From positions 11,647,175 to 11,711,174 of the forward strand of contig OX465119.1 of the NCBI GenBank assembly GCA_949987565.1: a stretch of 64,000 bases of DNA, given 5' to 3'. This stretch comes from Luidia sarsii. Lineage: Eukaryota; Echinodermata; Asteroidea; Paxillosida; Luidiidae. A program made the position numbers and the translations under genes. Positions 35,301 to 47,300 of the stretch are shown here, one piece after another. Each line of letters opens with the position of its first letter. Position 1 is the stretch's first letter. The notes under the pieces were generated by a model. The model ran no database searches. It was not told the DNA's origin and saw only the letters and a list, made by a program, of their open reading frames with translations.

Positions 35301-38300
35301 CAGCAGGTGCAGCAACAGCAGGTGCAGCAACAGCAGGTGCAGCAACAGCAGCTGCAGCAGCAACAGCAGCAGCAGGCTGCCAATCAGGACTTGGAGCGGC
35401 GGATGATGCAGGAAGAGCAACGCCGCCGCGAGCGGCTGGAGTCGGAGCGGTGGGAGGAGACGCAGCAGTTGCAGGAGCAGGTGGAGGCCCGACGCCAGCA
35501 GGCGGAGCGCGAGCGGCTGGAGCGGCACCAGCAGGCCGAGCTGGCAGAGCGCCAGCGGGCCGAGCAGGCCGCCGTGGAGCAGCAGCAGGCTGAGCAGCGG
35601 GCCTACGAGCGGCGGCAGGAGGAGGAGAGGCTGCTGGCCGAGCAGATGGCCCAGGAGCGGCTGGACTTTGAGATAACGGTGGCGCAGCAGGCCGAGCAGA
35701 CGGAGCGGGACAGTGCCGAGCACATCGCCGCCAAGCGCCGCAAGATGGACGCGGCGGCCCAGCACGAGCTCGACGAACAGCTAGCCGCCGCCGAGACGCA
35801 ACACGAGAAGGCAGCAGCTCAGCAGGCGTCCACCGCCGCCGCTGCTGACCAGCCACAGCAGCAACCGGAAGAGCGACAGACGCGGAAATTGGAGACTGTC
35901 TCCTTGAAGCAGACGCGAGCCAACACGGTGGAGAGACGACTCCGCAAGCTTGAGGGCTTCACGGACCAGCTCCGGTCCTCCGCCCCGGACCTGCGACGGG
36001 GGACTCCCAGGAAGTCGGAGCCAGAGGTCCAAGCCCGGACGCAGCAGCAGGTCCATGAGACGCTGCAGGTCCAAGAGACGCTGCAGGTCCAAGAGACACC
36101 GCAGGTCCAGGAGACGCAGCAGGTTCAAGAGACGCCGCAGGTCCAAGAGACGCCTCAGGTCCAAGAGAAACAGCAGGTCCAGGAGACACCGCAGGTCCAA
36201 GAGGCCGTGAGTCAGCGCTTGGCAGAGCCCGATCAGGCCTCTAAGGAGTTGGACTTGGAGGTAGAGAGCTGCAATCGACTCATCGATGAGATGAGCAGCC
36301 CATCTCAGGAAGGTAGGCTCCCCCTATTCAGATACTCGCAACTGAATCAATCATTATGTCCTTTATAGGAAAGAGCAGAAATCATTGCTGAATGTGTAGA
36401 AATCAATCAGATTATTAGTGAGACAAGCCAAAGAAGGGAAACTGATTGCGAATTATTGATCAAACTCTAGTCGTTTAAAAATCAATCTAAATGATTTCAG
36501 ATTACCCAACATTTCAAATGCATTCTAAAAAACTGGACTCTTATTTGTAGAATGAGAATTCGAACAATGACAAACAAAAGAAAACTCACAATTTTTGAAT
36601 GTTTTATAACATTGACATCATGATTTTGATTGAGGTCAAACAAACCAAGGAAAAACTGACTGGGAACTTTTCAACAAATTTGAATAAAAAATTGGCAAAG
36701 AAAACTTTGACTGGACTGGGACTTGAACTCGAGACATCTGGATTTACATACCAGTGCTCTTACATCTGAGCTATCCAGGCCTTAGATGGTGGCCTTCCCT
36801 AATAGTCAACTAGTCTTTGGCACACCAGCGCTCTTACCATCTGAGCTATCCAGCCCTTAGATGGTGGCCTTCCCTAATAGTCAACTAGTCTTTGGCACAC
36901 CAGTGCTCTTACATCTGAGCTATCCAGGCCTTAGATGGTGGCCTTCCCAAATAGTCAACTAGTCTTTGGCACACCAGCGCTCTTACCATCTGAGCTATCC
37001 AGGCCTTAGATGGTGGCCTTCCCAAATAGTCAACTGATTTTAATTGGTTTATTTCATTTCGTGCCATTCCATGAAGTCGGTGTTTTGTATCATGGTTGCT
37101 ACAGCGAAGCTGACATCAAAGCTTTTGGAGTAGTGTCCCGGACGCTCATTTTTTGTCTCTTTGGATTTTCATTTCACGGTCAGGTCCTCCAGAGGAGGCC
37201 AAGGAAGCGGAGGTGATCCTGATGGACATCGAGGCCTTCCTGAAGAGACTCTACGAGGTGGACAACCAGCTGCATGCCCGGGTGGAGACACCACTCCCCC
37301 ACACGCTGGACGAATCACGCCAGCTCCACGAAGACTTTCAGGTACAACTTTATCAAGAAAGCCATCATTCTGATTCCACCATCATTCTGATCCACCATCA
37401 TTCCAGATTCTCTCCAAGGTTTAGCTTTCTCTCACAAAATTGCAGATTTTCAATCACAAGATCATATTAGCAAACATTTAGAGACAGTTTTGCAACCCTT
37501 TTTCGGAGGATTCATTCCTCTGTTTTAGTAAAAGATATATCACTTTTTACAAGCTCTTGAGAACAGATTCCAATTTGTTGTTTATGTATTCCTAAGTAAT
37601 ATACAAAAATGTTGCAAACTGCTTACTGACTAAAATTACAAAAATGCAATTCAAAATTTAGTGGGCCTGACGTTTTGATCCTAGCAGGACCTTTCTGAAA
37701 GGCTTTAAGAAAGGTCCTGCTAGGATCGAAACGTCAGGCCCACTAAATTTTAAGTATTCCTAAGTAGTTTGCTCTGTGATTCCTTTTTTTTTTAGCAGAA
37801 GTATTCCTTCTCAAAAATTAGTTGGCCTGATGTTTTGATCCTAGCAGGACCTTTCTCAGGACATTTGAGAAAGGTCCTGCTAGGATCGAAACGTCAGGCC
37901 ACCTAAATTTTGAGATTTGCATTTTGGTATTTTTAGTCAGTAAGCAGTTTGCAACACTTTTGTATATCACAGAAGTATCCCTTGCTTACAACACAGGTTT
38001 CATTAGGATGAAAGGGCGTAAGATCTTTCACCGATAAATTTCAGACCACACCACAATCCAGCGGCCCTGACGTTTCCGTTTTGGGTTTCAGCTCGGTTGC
38101 GGTTGGACCACGTCTTTTGAAAATACGAAGGAATTTCCTCTGCCAAACTTGATCAACTCTCCGAGATAAACGGAACCCAGTACGTCATGGCTTGTATCTC
38201 TTCTCTCTGTCCCTTCCCCGCAGACATTCCACGCCAACCTGGCCGACATGCAGCCCCTGTACGACCGGGTCAGCGAGGCGACGGCCCAGTTCCTCCACGA

Positions 38301-41300
38301 GAGGGAGGAGAAGTTTCCCAAGTTGGCCGAAAAGTTCCACATTCTGAACGAGAGATGGGACAGCCTCGTTCGCCATTCCAACGCCTGCTCAGAACGGTTG
38401 GTACCTTCTTTCAACTTGTTTTTGTCTTTTCTTCTTCTTCTTTCGTATGAGACAGCTAGGCAGTGTCACTCTGCTTCTGCAGCCAGCTCACTGTGTCATG
38501 GTTTGGGTTTTCGAGGTCCAAGTCATTGTCGTTGAGAAAACTTTGACTGATTGAACCCAAGACCTCTAGTTTTGCATACCAGCACTTTTTACAACTGAGC
38601 TATGCAGCCCTTAGATGGTGGCCTTCCATAATAGTCAACTAGTCTTTGCCGGGGTGGAGGCCAGTCAGAAGCAATTCAACCATTAACTGCCGTATATCTC
38701 CGGGGATCACAACCCTGCTTTCATTCAGATGCAAACAACAAATTGTTGTATGGCTACAGCAGTTTGGTAATCACACGATGTGGATGCAACCTTTTTAATT
38801 TATAATGATATTATATCATACAGTTAAAATATGAAAATAGTAATATCGGTGCAGTCTCAGGTTTAGAAATCTGAGATTCGATACGAGGAAGATTTGGAAA
38901 TATACCTCACAGTACTCCCCCCCCCAAAAGTGCCTTGACCCGAATGCCGTTCCCTCCATAACACCTCCTCCCTCTGCTCTGCTCTCCTCTCCAACCCCCA
39001 GGGTGGCACTGGTAACCGACATCGTGCACACGCTGCACAGGGCCCGCGACGTGGTTACCAGCTGCGAGAAGGTCCTGACCCTGCACGGCAGGATGCCAGG
39101 GGAGATGGACAAACACCAGAACCACCTGGACAAGCTGCAGGTGGGTGGCACTTATCCATGGTGTGGGGCCACCAGGTTTCCCCAGAAACGATTGAAAGTG
39201 CTTACCTAGTACTGACTCAAAGAACCAAAATAAAAATTAGAAAAAATGAAATAAAAATTATTAAGCCATGAGGCCTTTGAATTGATCACTTTTTTGGTGA
39301 TGATCATTCACTGAATTCACTGAAAAGATACAGTATTTCAAAAATGGAATATACAAAAATGTTGCAAACTGCTTACGGATCGACAAGATCGACGGGACTG
39401 ATGAAGACGATCCTGCACGACACTGTGCATGGAGGGAGACGAAGAGGCAGACAGACAAAGAGATGGGAAGACAACATCACAGAGTGGACAGGGCTCAGTC
39501 TGAGTGAAGCCCTTCGAAAAAGCAGAGAACAGAGAAGGTTGGAGAAAGATGGTTCTAGTGATGTCCCAATGGTCCACCAGACTAAGGGACGATTGAAGTG
39601 AGACTATCTTGACTCATCTACGGTGTGTTAACTCTAGAAAAGGGTACTTGTGACTCTGTCTCAGCCTCGGACACGCGAGATGAGAGCCCTTTTCCAAGAC
39701 CCGGCTAAGGCTTCGTTTTTTGCATACCGCCCCCTTTCACTTCAATCGGTCTCTTTTGCCTTTGATCTCGGCACAGGGTTTACAGAAGACGCTGCCCCCC
39801 TTCCAGCCCGTCATCGATAAGCTGAACGATGAGATGGTGCGGGTGTGCAGTCTGACCAAGCTGACACCCACCCATCAGGACATCAAGAGACTGGAGGGCG
39901 AGGTGCATCGCATCATGGGCCGGTGGCAGGACGTCTGCACCCAGACCCATGACAGGTGGGTGCCTCGTATTTCCCTAGTCAGCGTTTTCCTTACGCATAC
40001 ATACCATGGACTTTTATAAGGACTGCAGAGTGTTAAAACAATGCTGCTCTGATTGTTTTGGTCGTTAAAGAAACCACAAGTAAAGGTTCTTTTCTTAAAG
40101 GCCCTGTACAACATTGGTAAAAGTCAAAAGGTTGCCACAGTTTGTGTATTGTGTAAAAAGAAATCCTGCGAAGGTTTTAGCTCAATGGTAATCTGAGAAA
40201 GTAGAAAAAGTAAAAAAAAAACCGTCACGGTTTTCCTACCGTTCTGTAGCATAAAAAATTGCGAGTAATAAACTATTTGTCGATGTTTGAGTGAAGATTT
40301 TTCGAGAAGTATAGCATCCCAGACCATATGAGGATTCTACCATGACCATCTACAAACTGCGTAAATTAGAAGGAAATCTGTGGACATCGATCTTCCCAAT
40401 GTTGTATTGGGCCTTTAAACAAATTTTGGTTCTACACCGGCGAAAGCGAATCAAACTCGCGTATAAAGTGTTGCTTCATTTAAATTGGACGTATTCCTCT
40501 TTCATCCCTCTCCGCCCCCCCCCCTCCGCCACTTATCGTCCGTGGCCCAGGCTGAAGAAGCTGAACGAATCCAGTGGCCCCCTGCAGGACTTCACGGACC
40601 GGCTGACCAGGGAGAGCAACTGGATCTCTCAGGCCGAGGTGCGGCTGATGGAGTTTGAGCACATCGGCAAGGGCTGCCTGGACCACGGCCAGCAGCTGGC
40701 CGCCGCCCGCGACTTCAACACGCAGGTGGCCGCCCGCCAGCACCACATGATGGAGGCTAACGGGCGGGGCGAGGCCTTCATCTCCCAGGCAACGGTGAGT
40801 CGATCACGCCCTGTTTTTTTTTTATTGTAATGCGACTCTAAGAACGATATCAAATGGCAGACGACGTGGAATTTGACTCTTCAAACATCACTTGTTCCTT
40901 TTTCGAGATGATTCTCTATTACAATGTCTCCTTCCCTTTCCCCCTCCTCTCTCCTCCCCCTCCCCCTCCCCCTCCTCCTCCCCACAGTCGTATGATTCCA
41001 CGGTGGAGTCCTACAAGGCTAAGATCAAGAGCTTGCATCCCCGCATGACCTTCAAGAAGGAGTCCCACACGGCCGGCACCCTTCTGATCCAGGAGGATTT
41101 GACTCAGCTGAACGGCCGCTACCGTGACCTGGTTGCCAAGGTCCACGTCAGAGTAGACTCAATCAACTTGGCCGGCAACGTTGAAAATGTAAGAGCGGTG
41201 GTTGCAAGTCTGTCCGGGCACATGATCCGGCGCAAATCAGTGAAGAAGAAAAACAAAATCAAGAAATTGGAAAAAAATGATAGATTTAACATGACGTTTG

Positions 41301-44300
41301 CGTCGAGGAGAATGTAATTCATTGAGGGTTTGCCCTACTTGATGAATGCTCAGTGCTTTGCCTGATTGAAAAATTTCTGGCAGGAAATTTAAAAGATATC
41401 AATCAATTTAAGCAAATGAACAAATTAATTAATGAATAAAAATAACAAGCCCGTCTTTGTTCTAACCCCCGCCCCCCAAAAAAAAAAAATCCTGAAAGCA
41501 ATTTTTTTTTTTTATCTTTGCCTCTTTAGCTAGTTCACATAGCAGCTTTCTCACCGCATTCCTCATTTCTTCAGACAACCCCCCCCCTCCCTCCGGCCCA
41601 GCAAAGACTAGTTGACTATTAGGGAAGGCCGCCATCTAAGGGCTGGATAGCTCAGATGGAAGAGCACTGGCAGGCAAAAAACCAGAGGTCTCGGGTTCAA
41701 GTCCCGGTCCAGTCAATCTTTGACATTCTTGAAATTGTTGAGAATTTCCCGCTCTGTTTTCCTTTTCCGATATTTGAAGTTTGAAAGGGGGAGAAGACTG
41801 CTCAGCCAACTCAAGAAATTTGGAGAATGACTGACAATTCTTTTCACAAAATTAGAAGCTCCTTTCCCCAGATCCAGTTTGAGAATTTTGACTGCATTTC
41901 TGGCTGGACCGAACGAAAAAACAACAACAACCAAGAGTCATTCGTTCTCACTTTTGTGAATCTTGCCAATCATTTTCCCAATGCTCTGTCTTGAGAATCT
42001 TCCAGTCGACCACAGTTTTTGTTGTTGGCTGTTATGCGTAACAAAAAAAGCCCAGTCGATAGTTTAGCTTGAGGCTTGCTCAATCTTCTTCTTTTTTTGG
42101 CATTTGCTTTTTTTAAAAATGATAACTAGTCAGCTAGTCTGATTGCTTTGCCTGGTCTTAGAAGCTAGCCAGCCAAGTAGTTCTCTAAAAGTTATCCCCC
42201 TTAAAAATAAGCTCACAATGATTGCAAAAATCGATTTCTCATCATCATCATCAACATCCCCCACAAACCGATTCATTGAATCTCCCCGGTTGATTGAATA
42301 GCCTTACAGATGCGATTGATCACTGATAGCTCTGAGCACCCACATGTACACACATCAAATCTGGAGGTCCTCAGCATTGACACTGGCAGTATCTGTGCAC
42401 GCAGTGGATGGCAACGGGTCACGCTAGCACGTGTGCTTTGCCCGCTTTGCTGCGATCCACAGCGCGCAATGCTCGCCCCGACTGCGCGCAGACGCCATTT
42501 CAGTTTTGTGCGTCGCTATCACAGGCAGCGTTGCCAAGGATAGTTCTGTATGCACCCACATACATACACACTCATTTCTGTATCCTTGTGTACACATTGC
42601 TTTGTTCTCATGCACTATACAACCGAGTGAGAAACAATGTTTTAGAAATGCTCCCATTTCAACCACATTCACTTTCTTGGTTAGAAATTTGGACCGGTGG
42701 TCCCTTATATAAAGCGCTTCAATTTGCAACTGATTCTAATAACCATCACAAATTTGCCGTTTTTGAATTATTTCCAAATATCAGTTTCGTGGAAACTTTG
42801 TGGGGACCTGTACACCTTTACAATTTGCCTTTGGATACCTATGATGCCTATTGGATACCTATTATCTTACATGTACTGTAGGTCTTCACAAGGCTCTAGA
42901 TTCACGCCCATACATCACAATATTCACAAGCACGGAACGAGATCAAAATAACTAAAATAATCTGTTTCTGAGCATTGCATGCTCACAATACAGCGCCAAC
43001 ACATGAAGGCAGTCTGTGTGATCGATCTTTTGTCCAACCGGGAAAAAAAAACCCAAAACAATAACTGAATACTACCACTAACATCTCCAACTTGGAAGCT
43101 CTTGGTCTTCTGTGGGTTTGTTTGTGTTTTGTTTGTCTGTCATTTTGTCCCTCCACTGGCTTTGCCTGGTAACCCACAGCCAGGCCTGCCCTGCTTTCCA
43201 TGCAAACATGCACTCAGGTGAGTCCTGTCACTGGTACTCTGCTAATTAATGCGACAGATTCTTCTCTATAGTACTGGCCTGCAACATACCATTATTTCGA
43301 TATTTCTATCATTATCCCCTCTCCCTTTATTGCATGACTGTTATCCATGTATTAGCATTTTTATTTTCCCCCAAAGTCCAATGTGTCTCAGTGGAGAACT
43401 GCTTGTTCACTTGCACGTGAGAAAATTGATAAAAATACAAATGAACAACAGCCAATTTGAAGCACCATTCCTAATTCGGTCTATGCCTTGCTTTCCAGTC
43501 CAGTGGCTTAGCTCCTTGTTGACAGGGTCACAGAGAGCACCCCATTCATTCATCCTTGATATCTTCCCTCGATACTCCCTCCTCGAATCACTTGCCTATT
43601 TCGAAAACCGAAGTTCCCGTCAAGAGTTTAACTGACCACAAACCGTTCACTACTAAAGCCCCTTCTTGATGGGATCTGCTGGATTTGCTCAAGTCCTAAC
43701 ATTTTCCAGTTCCGAAGAGTGAAACTGGGCACTGGATTAACTTTGAGTGGAGAAATACAAACCCCAAAGTTTTTACTAGCGACAACTTTGGGAGAAGTAT
43801 CAGTGGAACATCGCTATAACGAACGCCGATATACCGAGCATGTGGCTATAACGAACATGCCCTTTGGCTCTCGATTTTACATCCGTGGATATGCGGCCGC
43901 AACTGCTATAACGAACGCCCGCTATACCGAACAGTTCTCATGGATCCCGGGATGTTCGCTACAACGACGTTCCACTATATCAGAAAAAGTGAATGAAAGT
44001 CCGATCCACTTTACCAGAGTTCCATTTCCCAGTTCCAGTTCTGAGGAAACGATTTTGTTTCTGCCTCTGTTGATGAGGAAGCCTAAACTAAACTTGAGAC
44101 GTTTCCCGTATGCCAGCCTAACCCTTGTCACCCTCTTGTTCTGCCTGTTCTTCAAGCGACCTCTTTTTCTCCAAATTTGGAATAGAAAAGAACAGAAAAC
44201 ATGAATTGGAGCTTGACAAGATAGGCCGCTGTTTGAAGTGTTTCAACCGTTGTCGTGAAACGTTCTTTTCAGTTTTTTTGGTTTTTAATGAATGATTGTG

Positions 44301-47300
44301 TTCTGTCATCTCAGTTTCTTGCTTTTTTTGTGTGATTAGACCGCTTTTGCATTTTTCCCTCGCTTTTTTTGTTTTCATTTTTCATTTTTTTGCAGCGGAT
44401 TCACAATTCACAAAGCCAATGCACCTCTGTCCTAATCTGTGTGACTTTATCAGTTGCCTTCTTGTTTTCAATCCTCAGGAAAGGTCGGTATACTTCTCTC
44501 GTGATTTCACCCTCCAAATTCCCCAACTTAGTTTGAAAAAGAAAAAGACACAATGACTGTCTATTTTGTCTAAAATGGCAATTGTAGATCCACTTTTTGA
44601 TTTTCAAAAAAATTGCCTTCGATAAAAAACAAATGTGAAAAATAAACTTTTGCATCCATCGTGTGTGTGTACAATGATTGAAACTTTGCATTACATTGAA
44701 TTTAATAAAAACAAAACCTGTTCACTATTCTTTACCCTTTGTTGCGTGTTATTGCTAATCTCATGAAACCAGTCTTGTAGATCTTTCCAAAAAAAAAAAA
44801 AAAAAAAAAGATATTCCCACGGAAAGGTTTGTACAAAGGGCCAATTGACATTGCCTGATTTGTTGGTTGAAGTACATGTAAAATGTTATTTTGTGGTAGC
44901 TATAGATGTTTGCACGCAAACACAAACTATTTACTGCATGCTCATTCTGTATTGACCTGTCCCTCCTGTATTTATTTTTTCCTGATATTTGCAGTATCAT
45001 CCCATTAAACCTTACATTTAGCTGAAGGATTTGTTGAAGGATTTCCTAAATAGGCCTAGTCATAGTATTGTATATCACCATCAACTGTCTTTGATTTGTT
45101 TAGGTTCAGGATAGTTGCCATGAAATTGGGAAGTTGAATCGCAGAGTCACTGGTGCTGAGATGTGGTGTGTGGTTTTTTTGTTTTGGTCTTTGCTCTAGG
45201 ACCCAAAGTCGAAAGAGAATCCATTTGTCAGGTCGACGTCGGGCACTCGGATGTCCGACAATCCCGTACGCGGAAATCCCCGCTGGGGGTCCGGGGCCTC
45301 GGGCAACCCCCGTTCAAAGCCCGCCGCTAATCCCTCCAACCCGAATCCCAGAGGTGAGGGGAGAGGGGGAGCAGCAACCGAGCGCGTCCAGCGGACGGAG
45401 ACGACAACGACACGCACGAGGCGTCACCTACCCGAGAAAAAAGAGACCGCCGGCCCCAAGGACGACGAGGAGGAGGAGGACGACGTCTTCCCCGAGATGG
45501 CCAAGACCGACAGGCCCTCGCGCGCCGCCTGGAAGCGGGTCCGAGAGAAGCTGGGCATCGGGGCGGCGGGGCGCGGGGGAGTAAAGTACGAATTCAAGGC
45601 GCCTGACAGGGCCCAGGAAGAGGCCGCCTTGCCTCTGACCTACGAGCCGCCGGCCATCGCCTCGTCCGAGGTGGTCATGTTTCGCGTCCACCGGATTCTG
45701 AGTGCTGGCAGACCGGTGAGCCTCTTGTCGCCTGGTCGGGGGTCGGAGTTCTCTGAGGTCCTATTTGTCAGGTTTTTTTTCACTGTGACACCCCCGCCCC
45801 ATGCCATTTGTTGAACCTGCTGTACCCCCCCCGACTCTCTAACTAACGTCAGTAAGCTAGAACTCTGTAGACACTAATGGGGGCCACCCTTCCCGACGGG
45901 TTGGGAGAGGGGCTTTTTCCAGCGACCAGCCACCTCCTCATCCAAGGAGACAGAAAGAGAGAGACTCCTCGCTTCATGGAAGTACCTTCTGGAGGTTGGA
46001 ACGAGGTGGCTAGATCGATGAGGAACCCTTCCTCCCCTCCCTCCCTCCCTCAGCGCACACATCTTGTCCACACCCCAAGCTCTTTGTCTGCCCATGCATC
46101 GTTTATCCCCCCTCTCTCCCTCCCTCCTTCCGTCCTTTGATCATCTTCTTACTAAAACCCCGGCCTTTGAAAGAGCTGCCATCCTCCTCCATGCCTCTTT
46201 CAGCTCCGTCGCTCTTTGAAAAAGAAAAACCCCAAAACTGCCAACCAAAATTCTTCAAATTCATCAGCGCATTTTGTACTTCAGCGAGTTGCTCATACAA
46301 AAAAAAAAGAAACAAATCCACTCTTCTTTGTCCCAAGCCTTCCTTCTTCTCTGTCCTCTCTTCACTTCGTCTCCCTTTGCCATCGTAGAGGTCTTCAGAC
46401 AAGACAGTCTCCACCGTGTCTCCGTTCTCTGCTTTCTCTCCCCTCCGCGTCAGTAGCAGCTCTGCAAGCAAAGCCGCACTTGTCAGTACGCTCCGTCACC
46501 AAACTGCTGGTCTTTTATAATCCCTCTGAAGATTTGGCTCCTCGGGAATGAAAAATCCAATGCTTATTGGGATTAACACTCTATAGGCTAAGGTCGAAGA
46601 CAACGAGAGATGGTACACTCGCCAAAAGAAGCTACTTTTCCGTGATGAAAGCTGGCAACAAAAGTGGATTGATTGATTTCAACGAATCTGAACTCTTGAC
46701 ACACTTTCAAAATTTGGGGGAAGAGCTGGGGTTTCCTGGAATATGAACTATTCTTAGCAGTCAAAAGCCAACCGGTGGCTTCACATGGCCAAACACTGCG
46801 CTAGAATTTCATCCAAAGTTTGAGGAATTTTACAGTTTCTTCCAGGCTTTGCCCTCGCAGTTACTCTCAAGAGGTTTGCCGTCGTTGCCATCGTGTGTAT
46901 CTGAAGGTGGCATTGTGTAGACTCATGCTCAAGCCTTGTCATTAACATAATTATATGTCAGTATTTTTGTCTGTCAGTGTGGCGGGCAGTGGGCGCTGTG
47001 TGTAGCCCCACCCTGCTCTACCCTGCCCCGCCCTGCCCTGCCCTGCCCCGCCCCACCCTGCCCCATCCCGCTCTGCTCCGCCCCGCCCTAGCTTGCCCCG
47101 CCCCGCCCTACCCCGACCTGACCTGCCCTGCCCTGCCCTGCCCTAACCTGCCCTGCCCTGGCCTGCCCTGGCCTGCCCTGGCCTGCCCTGGCCTGCCCTG
47201 CCCTTGCCTCCCCTGGCCTGGCCTGGCCTGGCCTGGCCTGGCCTGGCCTGGCCTGCCCTGCCCTGCCCTGCCCTAAGCTGCCCTGCCCTGGCCTGCCCTG

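Larger units (their letters stand above)
37503..37996. mobile_element. Element B copy broken by two FB1 insertions
   Basis: B sequence at 37503-37598, 37754-37809 and 37971 on. The inserts are listed separately; the 8433 copy shows the uninterrupted order. Confidence 0.75.
41189..45199 (+). other. Intron 24 (4.0 kb)
   Basis: Holds a tRNA-derived SINE (41600-41770), one copy of a 350-bp dispersed repeat (42580-42950) and a pogo-like MITE (43801-43977). I see no plakin-repeat (PRD) exon, which some spectraplakin isoforms carry at this place. Confidence 0.7.

Noticed and set aside
34445..35593. 382-codon + strand frame of Ala/Gly/Thr repeats
   Set aside because: Shifted frame of exon 18; only the Gln-rich frame fits both splice phases and the family ends.
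33969..35765. 598-codon reading frame on the - strand
   Set aside because: It is the reverse complement of the ACCATT array and exon 18; the Leu-rich product mirrors the CAG/CAA repeats.
41641..41715. A functional tRNA gene
   Set aside because: Acceptor, D and T arms fold well, but the anticodon loop is too long and the same head with a shared body occurs many times, so it is a SINE.
45877..46551. Short + strand frames after exon 25
   Set aside because: No splice borders in phase and compositionally like intron sequence.
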